Origin: Leishmania mexicana MHOM/GT/2001/U1103
Lineage: Eukaryota > Euglenozoa > Kinetoplastea > Trypanosomatida > Trypanosomatidae
NCBI RefSeq assembly: GCF_000234665.1
Contig: NC_018331.1
Coordinates: 868,001 to 932,000 of the forward strand
DNA: 64,000 nt
Reading direction: 5' to 3'
Made by a program: the position numbers and the translations under genes. The notes beneath the pieces are model-generated. The model searched no databases and was not told where the DNA came from. It was given only the letters and a program-made list of their open reading frames with translations. Below, one piece after another: positions 50,428 through 61,400 of this stretch; the stretch's first letter is position 1, and the number at the start of each line of letters is the position of its first letter.

Positions 50428-51147
50428 CTACTCGTCGCCCTCGACCTCGAGTGCATGGACGATGCGCTCCCGCAACAGGTTCGCGTCGAGGGTGCCGTCC
50501 TCCGTCGCGCACCCCTCAAACCCTACAATCCGATCAATGCACACGTCGTTCAAGAAGAGCAGGCAGTGCGGCAGCGTCGTCACGCGCAGCCGCTCGACCA
50601 AGAAGGGCGAGCGCTCGGCGTCGATCTTCACAAACTTCACGGCTAGCAGGATACGCGACAGCTCCGAAAGGCGACGGTCCATCACCTTGCATGTTTCGAA
50701 GTCCTTGTGGTAGAAGTGGACGCATACCCGTTCGCTCCCACCCTTCTCACGCACGACAATGTTGAAGAAGTCGTCTTGTGAGATTTCACGGTACTCTCCG
50801 TGCTGCTTGCTGCGCCACTCCGCCTGCTTCTCTTGGTTGGCCCGCATGCGTTGCAGGCGCATCCGGCGCAACTCCATCAGCTCATCGTCGTCATCCTCGG
50901 TGCCCGCCGCATTGCCGCGCTCGACCTTCTCCGCGTGCTTCTCCGCAGCCGGGTCGTACACGGGGACGCCGTTGTCGCGGGCAGCTTCAGTGACCGGGCG
51001 GCGGTGTGTCGGGATGACGTCGTTCGTGTCACGGCTCTGGCGGTACGCCTTCGAATTCATCTGCTCTATGGTGGCGGTAAGGTTCTCATTGGCCTTGAGG
51101 TTGCTGGCCTCGTTCACCACGCCGCTCGACTTGCCAGAGCCTAGCAT
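50428..51147 (-). CDS. TXNDC9: TXNDC9 / phosducin-like protein 3 homologue, 239 aa
   Basis: ATG at 51145-51147 is the first in frame (MLGSGKSSGVVNEASNLKAN). A charged helical part (about 87-117, ELMELRRMRLQRMRANQ) leads into WRSKQHGEYREISQDDFF at 111-128 and a thioredoxin-like domain at about 128-235 with CVHFYHKDFETCKVMDRRL, VKFVKIDAERSPFLVERL and TLPHCLLFLNDV. This order and these motifs are those of TXNDC9/PLP3. The canonical CxxC is reduced to a single Cys (FETC), as in the family, so it is not a redox thioredoxin. Family members bind the CCT chaperonin and modulate tubulin and actin folding, a relevant job in a cell dominated by microtubules. Confidence 0.88.
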   Translation of the reverse strand: MLGSGKSSGVVNEASNLKANENLTATIEQMNSKAYRQSRDTNDVIPTHRRPVTEAARDNGVPVYDPAAEKHAEKVERGNAAGTEDDDDELMELRRMRLQRMRANQEKQAEWRSKQHGEYREISQDDFFNIVVREKGGSERVCVHFYHKDFETCKVMDRRLSELSRILLAVKFVKIDAERSPFLVERLRVTTLPHCLLFLNDVCIDRIVGFEGCATEDGTLDANLLRERIVHALEVEGDE

Positions 51148-53967
51148 GATGCCGATGTGTGCCCCGTGTGGGTCCAAGAAAGTATTTGGGTACTCGAGAA
51201 GCCCGTTCTCGCAGCTGTGAATGCCGGGGTGGAGGGGGAGGGGTGTCACGTAGGTCAATGATCGATGCAAGTGGCCGAAGAGGAAGGATGCTGCTATATC
51301 CCCCGTTTTTTTCTGTTTGCTTGTGGCTGTGGCCGTGGTGGCGATACGCCGATGTGCCCAGTTCTCAGATCCGCGAGACCGGCAAGAGCGTCAAGAGAGA
51401 GAGACGGGAGAGACTCAAGGAACAATGGGGCAACGCGGACTGCGGTGGATAGCGCCTATGTGGATGTACATGCCGCAAGCACCTCTGCACTTTTCCTTCA
51501 CTGTGCATGTGTGTGCATGTGGGTGGGTGGGTGCGTTGGTGCAGCTATTCTCTACCTGAGCACACAGGAAGCAGCTTCCTCCTCTACTAGGTGCAACCTA
51601 CTCTTCTTGGGGTGCCTCTGAGCTGCGAGAGGTGATATATAGGGGGAACACAAGGAGAGAGACTTCACCCTTGTAGGTTTACAGAGGATGTGGTGCCACG
51701 AAATAGTAGTGGTGCAGACCTCATCATCCCCCTCCCAGGACTTCCCGCCGTCGGCACACGCACACACGCTCATCACGGTGTGCCCTCCCCCCCCCCACCG
51801 CCGTGGGTGGCTTCAAACGAAAATGTATGTATGAAAAGGCGTGCATGGGGCCATGGAATCATCAACGAGACACGGCGGCATCTCCGCTCCCACCACCAAA
51901 ACACCTCTACAGCACCCCACGCATACTGTCGCTCCCCCTCTCTGTGTCTCTACTCCCTTTCACTTTCTGTTCCCCCCCTAGCCATCACCATCGACTCCAC
52001 ACGCCGCCGCCGCTGCATCAGCAGCCCTGCGGAGGAGGGCCTATACACGCCAATGGGAAACAGAAAATTAAACATGCGATCAAGAAGCAGGAGGCCGACA
52101 GCACGCTACAAGATACAGGGGGTGCGCTGGTGGGTAGTGCACCGACAAGCGAACACCACCGCCGTCTACATGCGCGCCCCCTGCATCTTCCGCACCGTCT
52201 ATCCCCCTCTCCTCTCCCGCCCAACTCGTCACGTGCGTGACCAACACATTTTGGCATCACCCTCTCTCGTCTTCCACTAGCGGACATCCTCCAGCACAAC
52301 ACGCACGCACGCACGTGAAGAGTCCTAATTAAAGAGCGGCAGCGATGAAACCGCATGCGCCATCGTCGATCTCCACGCATGCCATCACCGGATATACTTG
52401 GGACAGGGAGCACAGAGCCACCACGAGCAACACGTGTGCAACTCCTTCCGTCATGGAGGCGACGATGAAAAGATGCCGGAATACACTAGACATGGAGAGA
52501 ATGAAAAAGAGCTCAAGAAACGGCACACGTCGGCAACCAGTCGAGCGTGCGTCTTCGTGGGGGGATGGTGTAGGTGTGCGCAGCGCATGTCAAGCTGGCG
52601 GCCGACACTCGCACGCACGTGCGAGTGTCGGTCGGAGAGGGACAGACGGAGGGAGAACAGCAGAAAACAATCACAAAACAAAACGTAAGCGCAGATTGGC
52701 GCGTCAATGAAGCACGCATCCGAATACAGTCCCTCCCCTCCCCTCCGCAAAAGACCCAGCGTGCGAGTGCGGTAGCGATCACACACAGGAAGAGAGAGAG
52801 AACGGCAATAAAACGAGGCAACGGTGATGCGAATAACAAAGCACGTCAGCGAAACCGAAACACGAAAAACGGAGCCGTTAAGGGGGAAGGGGGGCGACGA
52901 AACCGAAAGGGCAACGCGGTGTGTACGAGTATATGCCGACGGAGTGAGGAAGCGCGCATGTGGCTGCACTCCGCTCTCGCCAACGCAGGGAGGGGAAGAG
53001 GGCGATAGGATCGCTCATCGTATCAGTTACCCGTGCCCCTCACGCAAAACACCTCCGCCGTTCTCCAAGCTTCTTCCCCCCCCCTCCCTGCCCCCACCTC
53101 TCGTACCGGCTTTCAATCATCTATGCGAAACACGGAAAAGGGGACACGTAGAGAGTGCGGGGATCGAGCGCGTGCGCAAGCAACGCGCTCTCCGATATCG
53201 GAGAGAAATGAGCAAAATGATGAAAAGAGCACCCCAACTCCCGGCAACAACGCACCGACGTCAAAGCGGGAAGGGGAGAGCCGTGACACTGACAGGCAGC
53301 AACACCAGTAGTGACCGAGGAGGGAAGGGAAGGGAGAGAGGCACACGAGTACGTCTATTCGAGGCAACGACAGCCCACCCCATTCCAACGCAGAAAAAAA
53401 GCCCGAAGAGCAAGAGAGAGGGGGGAGAGTGAGAGCCCGTGCAGTAAAAACAGCAAGCGAAAAGATGCACATCAACGCACACACATGCTTATAGATGGGT
53501 ATATATATATATCTACTCGCGGGGCAGGGCAGGGATGCGCCTCCGGCACGCACGGTGACAAAACAGAAAACGAAAAGGGCAGATAGATGGGTGCCAAAAG
53601 GAAGACGGAGCTGCCAAGCACTCCCACCACCACGCGCATATGTGTACCACATCGCCATACATGGTGAGAAGAGGCACACACCTATACAGGCAGCAGAGAA
53701 AAGGCGGCAGAAGGGAGGAAGGGGAGGCCTCAGTGCGCAAAGGGCGAGTGAGAGACAGCGTCGGTGCCCAGTCAAAAGACCGACTCCCAGACGCAGTGCA
53801 GACCCCTGCCCTCTTGTCACCACGTGTGTGCGTACATGCCTGCATACGTGTGCTCAGCATTTGGCCCTTTCGATGAGTCTCTGCCCCCCCCTTCCCCTCA
53901 GCATCGTCTCCCTGCTCCGAGAGGACGAGAGGAGGGCGTCGAGAAGCCGATGACCCCTCTTGGACAC
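51148..53967. other. Intergenic spacer, 2.8 kb, with a strong palindrome
   Basis: It holds the 3' flank of the phosphatase gene and the 5' flank of TXNDC9. It includes the 14-bp-arm palindrome at 52602-52631, C-rich blocks at 51785-51800 and 53075-53100, and (TA)n at 53500-53512. Frames such as 52018-52413 and 53113-53823 are not credible. No gene seen. Confidence 0.55.
52602..52631. repeat. 30-base near-perfect palindrome (14-bp arms, 2-base centre)
   Basis: CCGACACTCGCACG (52602-52615) and CGTGCGAGTGTCGG (52618-52631) are exact complements separated by CA. It would form a very stable hairpin in the 3'UTR or processed spacer of the phosphatase transcript, or a cruciform in DNA. Confidence 0.9.
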
Positions 53968-55026
53968 TTACGCCCTCCTCAGAGCATTCCCCGCACGCCA
54001 AATGCTCTCGCTCGCCAGCTCCCTACGCGCCGCCGGTCCCTGCTCACTCACACCAATCCTCATGCCGTACTCGTACAACTGTTGCCGGAAACCAGTGTTT
54101 GGCGACGCACACGGGCGGTGCTGCTGAACAAGATAAATGGCAGCAGACGAGCAAAGGCGCAGCTTCCGCATCAGATAAGCTGACACCACCGTCGGCGCGC
54201 GAGAGATGCCAGCGCCGCAGTGCACGAGCACACCGCCATGGTTCTTCACCAGCGCGTCCTCGATGAACTCAAAGGTGTGCGCAAAATGCGGCGTCATGTC
54301 GTAGTCGGGGCGGTCGTCCGCCGACAGCCTCATGTATTTAAAGTCCCCCGGGAAGCTTGGCGGCGTGTCAATGCAGCAGCACACGTGTGTGATGCCGTGG
54401 CGCTTCATCAGCTCGCGGTCGGTCCCTGGGTGGTAGGAGCCGCACCACAGACCAGGGACAATTTCTTGCATCTGGTTGAGGCTATCGACGCCAAAGCTGC
54501 CTAAACTACGTATGGCGCCGCACGCCACGGCAGAGCTGCCCAGTGCGCCGCTTCTGTTGCTCGAGTTTCCCAGAAGCTCGTTCTCGTCCGTCAGCAGTAC
54601 CCTCTGCCGCAGCTCCTTCGTGATGGCAGGATCTGCAAGCTTGTGGCAGAGCCCCTCCAGAAGCTCACACACAGTCTTGCGCGCCACCTCAAGCCCTTCC
54701 TGGTCGATGGGCAAATTCGTCGCCATCATGCGGAACTCTTCCAGCGGTTCTCGCAGTACGGGCGGCGTTGGAACTCGGTCGTTCACGGAGGCGTTCGTTC
54801 CAGTTTGGGTGCACTGCACGCCGCGTCTGGCGACCGGCGCGGACGGAGTAGTGGATCGGCTGCTGTCGGCCCCATCGAGGCGCTCCGTGGCCTTGTCGAG
54901 GGTGGCGAGGTGGGGGTGGGCGGAGAGAAAGCGCAGCACGCGGAAGAAAAGGTTTATGTCATCATCGGGGAGATGGTGAACGGTGTTCTTCCGCTGCGGC
55001 GACAATTTGTTCACCTTGGGCTGCAT
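53968..55026 (-). CDS. Dual-specificity protein phosphatase, 352 aa
   Basis: ATG at 55024-55026 (MQPKVNKLSPQRKNTVHHLP). Residues 1-195 form an unrecognised N-terminal extension with a helical segment (LEVARKTVCELLEGLCHKL). The DSP domain spans about 205-335: VPGLWCGSYHPGTDRELMKR, ITHVCCCIDTPP, the general-acid loop SADDRPDYDM, and the signature VHCGAGISRAPTVVSAYLM (HCxxGxxR, Cys near 270). All catalytic residues are present, so it should be active on phospho-Ser/Thr/Tyr substrates. The final PCASPNTGFRQQLYEYG is also family-typical. Substrate unknown. Confidence 0.9.
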   Translation of the reverse strand: MQPKVNKLSPQRKNTVHHLPDDDINLFFRVLRFLSAHPHLATLDKATERLDGADSSRSTTPSAPVARRGVQCTQTGTNASVNDRVPTPPVLREPLEEFRMMATNLPIDQEGLEVARKTVCELLEGLCHKLADPAITKELRQRVLLTDENELLGNSSNRSGALGSSAVACGAIRSLGSFGVDSLNQMQEIVPGLWCGSYHPGTDRELMKRHGITHVCCCIDTPPSFPGDFKYMRLSADDRPDYDMTPHFAHTFEFIEDALVKNHGGVLVHCGAGISRAPTVVSAYLMRKLRLCSSAAIYLVQQHRPCASPNTGFRQQLYEYGMRIGVSEQGPAARRELASESIWRAGNALRRA

Positions 55027-56300
55027 CGTCGCACTTTTCCTTTGCTGCTGTTGAGAAAGCTGGGAAGCGGCCCTATGTGGCGCAGAGGGGGCAGGGAGGA
55101 CAAGCAGCTTTAGGTGGGAACGGTGGGCCACGTGACCTGCGTGGTTGCGTGAGTGCCTGTGTACGAGTCGCTGTGCTCGTCTCTACCGTTTCGTCCTCCG
55201 CCGTGACGGATGCTGAGATGATGGCGGGCGACGGTGATGGGGGACGGGGGGGAAGGACTTGGCGAATAACGGTTTTCAGGAGGCAACTTGGGGTGGAATG
55301 CAGTCTGGGTAGGAGAGCGAACGATGGGCGTTGAGGGGAGAGATGGGGAAGGACAAGAAGAATGGGCAGAGTGTCGAAGTGCGTCGGTGTTGCGTGATGC
55401 TCCGCTTGATTCTTTCTTTGTTTTTGGTGGGGCCCTGCGACGGAGGAAGTACGCGCGCACGCCCCCGTGCGTTTGTTTGCGGGCGGTGGGTGGGCGTGGA
55501 AAGAACACGAGCGCAAGAAAAAGGGGGGTGAGGCAAATCGGGCGCAGCGGTGCCGTCGGCGTCGACGACGCAACAGGCGGTGGATGGGTGGGAGGCGGTC
55601 GACGGAGAAGAGGACCTGAATAATAAACAAAAAGAGGAAAAGAGAGTGAGGGAGACGGAGGGCGAAAGGGGTGTGTGTGTGTGTGGGTGGGTGGGCAACA
55701 CGGCGGTCTCGTCGTGTGTCGGCCTTTGCCCTCCTCCCTCCTCGTGTGTGTCTCCCTCTCTCCCTCTCTCCCTCTTGCCTCGATCCACGACACCCTCGGC
55801 TCTGGCTGCCGTTGGAGGGAAACCTTCTGTGCGTTGTAGGTGCGTCCTTTTCGCTTCGCGGCTTATCTAGTCCTTACTCTTCTTCACAAAACCTACGTGA
55901 CCTCATCATCCACCAACTCCCCCTCCCCCGTCTTCCCCGCCCCCCCCCCCAGCGCCACGCATCACCTGAGTTGGATGGCTGCACGCGATGAGTAAGACTA
56001 AGGACGGGGGGAGGCAGAGAGCAACGCAGCTAACGCGGACGCGGAGAGGGCAACGAAGAACCCAAAACGAGAGGCGAGAGGGATGGAGCCAGACAGAGGG
56101 GGGGATAGGGTTCAGACAGTGCTGGAGAAGAGAGGAAGAACAGCAAGAGGCCAGAGGGCCTGTCGTGTGTATGTGTGTGACTGTGTGGTAAAAGAAAAGA
56201 GAAAAGTGAGTGGCGGCACAACCGACTCAGGCACAGCACAACCAGCAACGCCCCTGTTCAGCACCACACAAGCTCTCCCCGTCCCACAAGCGCGCCCGCC
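55027..56300. other. Intergenic spacer, 1.3 kb
   Basis: It holds the 5' flank of the phosphatase, with purine-rich plus-strand stretches at 55625-55665, and the 3' flank of uL11m, with (GT)n at 55671-55687 and a C-rich block at 55935-55952. Minus frames 55110-55793 and 55276-55788 are His/Pro/Ser repeat translations. Confidence 0.6.
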
Positions 56301-57338
56301 TTACTGCGGTGACGCGGCATCACGCGACCAGTAGGTCTGCGACTGCGCCTGTCCGTCTGTCATGTTCAGCTGCCGCTGGCGATCCTGCTCGGGCAGGCGG
56401 TAATTCAGAAATACCACACGCATCTCCTCCGATGTCATTTCTTTGAACCAGCCGCGCGTGTTCAGGTAGCGGCGCGCCATTTCGCGATCGCGCGTGTCCT
56501 GCGCGAAGAGGCTCTTGGGGTGAGACGACTTCCACAGCGCGTTCAGCAGGTTCGCATCCTTCAGGCCCTCCTCAAGTTGCGTGTTTGTCAGCGGGGCCAT
56601 GTTCGGTCGATGCAGACGCTCAATCAGCGGGGCCAACTCGAGCTCCTTCGCCTTCAGCGCCTCGTACTGTATCATGTGCACCTTGCGGTACTTCTCGCTC
56701 TCCTCAAGGTACTGCTTCTCCGTCATGCCCTTCACGGGCGAGCTGTGCGCGGTGTCGATGCCGATGATAGCAATGCCCATGCGCCTCGCCTGACCAACGA
56801 CACGCCGCACACGCACCTCGATCGGTGGGTACTCGACCTTTCCCCACGACATCTGCTTCATCTTGGCGATCTCGTAGCACATTTCTAGGGTGAGGTAGGC
56901 ACAGTAGTTGCCCCGCAGAACAACAGGGCCCGTCTCGCCTCTCTTCTTGCGAATCGCGCGCAACAGAAACCACGCCGTCGGCGGCGGCTCGATGCGGAAG
57001 ATGTACGACTTGTCGAAGTACACCTGAATGCGCACAATGAGCTCGATATCGTCCTTGAAGTGCGGCTTGGTGCGGTCGTTGAACGCCTTGGCGAAGTCCA
57101 TCGCCTTCAGTCCCAGCTTCGAGAACTCCTGGCCAACCGGCGGCCCCGTTGCGGCCTTGCCAGCCTTGATGAAGAAACGCCAGTTGTGCAGCACCGCCTT
57201 GTTCGGAAACTCCGGTACGGCGAAGATGTCCTTCGCCTTTGCCTCCACATTGGGATCGAGAAATCGGTTGCTACCTGGCTCGATGCTGACCGTCTTTGGT
57301 CGTGCCTTGAGGTACCGCACCGCACTACGTCGCAACAT
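56301..57338 (-). CDS. MRPL11: Mitochondrial large-subunit ribosomal protein uL11m, 345 aa
   Basis: ATG at 57336-57338; MLRRSAVRYLKARPKT is a basic presequence-like start. The L11 N-domain signature KAGKAATGPPVGQEF lies at 58-72 with FAKAFNDRT following, and the L11 C-domain (rRNA-binding) ends with VVGQARRMGIAI at about 184-195. Bacterial L11 is about 140 residues; here a trypanosomatid-type C-terminal extension of about 150 residues, charged and helical (KYRKVHMIQYEALKAKEL, then TRDREMARRYLNTRGWF), follows. It would be imported and placed at the GTPase-associated centre of the mitoribosome. Confidence 0.92.
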   Translation of the reverse strand: MLRRSAVRYLKARPKTVSIEPGSNRFLDPNVEAKAKDIFAVPEFPNKAVLHNWRFFIKAGKAATGPPVGQEFSKLGLKAMDFAKAFNDRTKPHFKDDIELIVRIQVYFDKSYIFRIEPPPTAWFLLRAIRKKRGETGPVVLRGNYCAYLTLEMCYEIAKMKQMSWGKVEYPPIEVRVRRVVGQARRMGIAIIGIDTAHSSPVKGMTEKQYLEESEKYRKVHMIQYEALKAKELELAPLIERLHRPNMAPLTNTQLEEGLKDANLLNALWKSSHPKSLFAQDTRDREMARRYLNTRGWFKEMTSEEMRVVFLNYRLPEQDRQRQLNMTDGQAQSQTYWSRDAASPQ

Positions 57339-58489
57339 CTCAGCGGAGCGCGCGCGAGAGAACCGAGCGTGCCTCTGATGCAGAAGAAGCCAGCAACGAC
57401 GACGACAACAACAGCAATATGGCAGGAGACAAGCGCCCTGTTCAACGGAGGCCCCGCCAGGTGCGCGTACGAATGCTCCCGTGCAAACGCGTGGGTGGAG
57501 AGGGGGGAGGGAGTGGCAAAGAGGGTCGGGGAGGTGCCCACGAGGGAGAGAGAGCGACTACACAGTCAGCACGTTCCACCCGAGGTGAGAACACCCCAAG
57601 CAAGTGGCAAAAAAAAACGAGGAAGGACGTGGCGACAACAGAGATGATGAGGCGCAGCTGCCTGCCTATGCATGTATGGGTGAGGAGATGCACCATAAAG
57701 CAGACAACTAACAGGCACACCAATGGGCTCACCCACAGCTGCTCACCGAGTGCTTCCTTCAACGAGTCCACGTGTGAGGTGCTGGTGCGAGGAGGCGCCA
57801 AAGGGCACGGGCGGGCGGGTGCGTTAACGCATGTGTGCAAGGAAAACAGCAAGGAAGACAGCAAGAAAGGGAGTCAAGATGACCGCGGAAGGAAAATGAG
57901 CGAGGTGCTTGTACATATGTGTGCGTATGTACGCGGCATGGCTTGAGGAGGAGGAGGACGCACGGGGCCCATCGTGGGGCCGCATGGACATGAGCGCGCA
58001 AACAGGTGCGCTGCCTTCGCCACCGCTACGGATGCAGACGAGCGCGCACATCGTACGGCGTTCGCTTTCCTCTGCTTGAGTGTTTCTCCGACATAAAAGG
58101 AATGAATGATGATGTGTCATTAGCGTCGTTGAGGAACGTGTGTGCAAGTGCGTCCGTGTCCGGAGGGGTGGAGGTGGGGGGACTCCGTGGCATGCAAATT
58201 CGCTGGTCGCTTCGCGATAGTCTTTCCGGCACAGGCAAAACGTATTTCGTGTGAACGGGTGGCCGAGCAAGCACACACAAGACGAGAGAACGCGCGATCC
58301 GCTGCACCGGCGCCACCCGAAGTTCCTCCCCCTCCCCCTCCCTCAAATCCCTCGCCTCTCTCTCAAACAACAGAGCCGGCGCTCCCATAACAAGCAGGCG
58401 ACACGCTACGCCGTCCACATCGCTTTGTGTGTGTGTGTGCGCGCGCGCGTGCGCGGGAGTTTCGGTGAATAGCACCGGTGATGCGCCGG
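57339..58489. other. Intergenic spacer, 1.2 kb
   Basis: It holds the 5' flank of uL11m (purine-rich plus strand at 57500-57560) and the 3' flank of the zinc-finger gene, including an alternating GT/GC run at about 58422-58456. No gene seen. Confidence 0.6.
58422..58456. repeat. Alternating GT/GC (Z-DNA-prone) run
   Basis: About 30 bases of alternating purine-pyrimidine (GTGTGTGTGTGCGCGCGC type) directly after the stop of the zinc-finger gene. Confidence 0.8.
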
Positions 58490-61400
58490 CTACGGAGCGG
58501 CGCACGGCTGATCGGGTTCATGGGTTGTCAAGCATTGCTCGCACTGCACACACCCGCGCAACACGTGGCTCCGAGACAGCTTCATGTCCTGCAGGTATGC
58601 CCACTTGGTTTCCGTGTTGATGTGCTCCGCCTCGTCAGGGCGGAGCAGGAGGCACAGGCGGCGCAGCGTGGCAAATCCGATCTCGTCAAAGACAGTGCTG
58701 GCGTTGACCACATCGATCAGCTCCAGGGCTGCAAGAATCAGCCGACGAGTCCATGCGTCCTGCAGACATGGCGGGAGCCTCGGTGGAGACGCGTGCTGCC
58801 GGTGGGCGTGATCGCCCTTACCGCGATGCTGTCGCCGCGGCGACCTCGAGCACGACAGTGAGCCCCTGACGCGGTGCTCGGCAAGAGCACATACACCGTC
58901 CAAGACCTGGCGCACATCTACAATGGCTGAGTGCACCGTTCCTGTGCCGTGCCCACGGCTCTCAAGCACGGCCACTCGCGGTTCAGCGGAGCAAGCCTGC
59001 TGCGGAGACGCCAAGTCGCAGCCGCGCCACGGCAGGCGCTCGTCCAGGCAGTGCTGGTGACGCAGCGCGCACGAGCCCCCGCCAGAGTCGTCGCGGTGGG
59101 GTAGCGCCTCCATCACGGAGGAGGTGATGAGCCGGACCCCAGAGAGGACAAAACGAGACAGCCACGCCCAGTCCAGCCTCCGACTTGGCAGCGTCACAGA
59201 TACCGGAGAAGAGGCCGCCATTGAGGCCTCACCACTGTCGGCGCAGCTTGACCTGGAAGTCACGCGCTTGGACGGAGGTAGTTCAAACGCAACCCCCTCC
59301 TGTACAGCGTGCGCCAGGGCCTTCAGGAGTAGTCGCAGAGCCATGGCATGTTCTCCCGGCAACAGTGGTGGCTGCGCCATCGCGACTTCTCTCGCTTGAC
59401 GACGTGCGGGGGACGAGGACGGGCGCTGACTCACCCCATCGCCAGCACCGACACGGGGAGTGCCGGGTATGTCATACGCGCATGACGACCGACCCCACTC
59501 GCAACACCCACAAGAGGCGCACACGTTGACCATGAAGAGCGGGCGAAGACGCACCGGCAACGGTGTTGACGGCCCCGCCGCCACAGACGCCACACTCGCC
59601 CCGCATGAAGTGCAGGCAACGGTGGTCGCTGCGCCGGACAGCCACGAGGAATGAAGCCATCGCTCGTGTGATTGTGACGCCGTCGCCGCTGTTTCCTCTG
59701 ATCGTACCGTAGACAACACTTTTGAAACTGCGCTCACAGTCCCGAACGACTCGGAGTGTCGCATAGTGACGTCGCCGGGCAACGGTGAGCTCGGTGGCAA
59801 GAGCAGTGCCTCCACCACCACCGCAGCGGTCGTCGGAGAAAGCCGCGCCGCTGCCTCACTCCAGGCAAAGTGGTCGTGAAACGGGCTCAGCACCTCGCCT
59901 GGACGACGCGGTGTAAAGGCGCACGCGGCGCATGTATGATAGAGAGGCACCGGTGTTGCACCTGAGTCGCCATAAGCATCTCCTGCTGCTCCGTGGACAA
60001 CGTTGACATGCAGGCAGCCATCATGCAAGCACAGCCATTGCGTCGCGCATGGGACGTGCAGTGGGGCGTCTGCGCCTGTAGATGAGCAGGCGGCCTCATC
60101 TTCCGTTTTCGATTCGGTCCCTCGGACGTCCATCACGACGCACGCCACCTGTGTCACCCACCGCCGCCACCCGTCGGACACCGCCCGCTGCACCTCGAGC
60201 GGCCACGTCAGCAGCGCGTGGCACTGCCAGCAATGACCCATGCCAACACGACTCTGTGCCTTGCAGGAGGGGCACGCCTGCATCAACCAAGGCAGCGCAA
60301 TGAACGGCGCGGCAGCGTTGTACTTCTCTGAAAGGAGTGAGAGACCAGGAATCGCCCCCGGCACAGCAGCAGCAGCGGCAGGCCGGCCGGCGCCACAGAG
60401 TTCGCAGTGAGTGCGTGTCCAAGGATTGAGCGCCGCCGTGCACTCGGCGCACCACCACAGATATGGTGAGTGCTGCCCTGTAGCAGCAGCGGCAGGAAGG
60501 ACCGCACCGGTGGCAGAGGCGGAGAAATGCGAAGACGAGGTCGTCGACGATGACAAGGTGCAGTTACCGGCAGACAGCTTGTGCAGCTCTCGAACGCGCT
60601 GATAAAGAGCACCGCACCGTTCGCACCACGGCAGCATACGCGCCTCGATGGACTTGGGGATGTGCCCACAACCCTCACAAGCCAGCGCACCCACCGAATT
60701 TCTTGCGCCATTGACCTCACCAGCAGCGCTGGCCGCCGCCTCGCGCTTCTCCGGATCTGTCGTCGCTCGCCCGCAGCCGCGGCAGAAGAAAACGTGCTGC
60801 GGATCGTTCAAGGTGCGGCAGTGCATGCACGTCCACTGTCGCAGTGGCACGACGCGTACGATGGCGGCAGAAGCGGTGAACCGACTGGCTGCGCGACCGG
60901 TGCCGGTGACGGTGGCAGCAGCAGCAGCAGCAGCGAAGCGCCTACCCGCGGCAGCCGTGAGGTCTTGTGTCTGCACGTGCACGAGGTCTGCATCGATCGT
61001 GGAAGTGCTTAGCAACCGATCTGCCGCTGACGAAGGTGACTGAGCCACCTCGCCGCTGCTCTGAAACAACAGCGGTGGGACCAACGCTGTCCCACACACG
61101 TCGCAGCTCAACCCATGATCATCCCGGTCGTCCGCAGACGATGTCAAGCACCCGCACGCGCGGCACTGCAGCAGCACCGTCGACAAGGCATGGCATCGCC
61201 TGCAGGCTCGTGCGTACCGACTGTTCCACAGGTAGCACGCGCTGCACTGCCAGGGCTGACGCTGCTCCTCCTCGACTCGACGGTACTGCAAGATCACGCT
61301 GACACGATCGTGGAAGAAGCCGACGCTCCGTCCAGACAGAGTGGCTGCCCTCTGCACGGCCGCAATGAGAGACCCGGTCGGGCTGGTGGCAACCTCCGCG

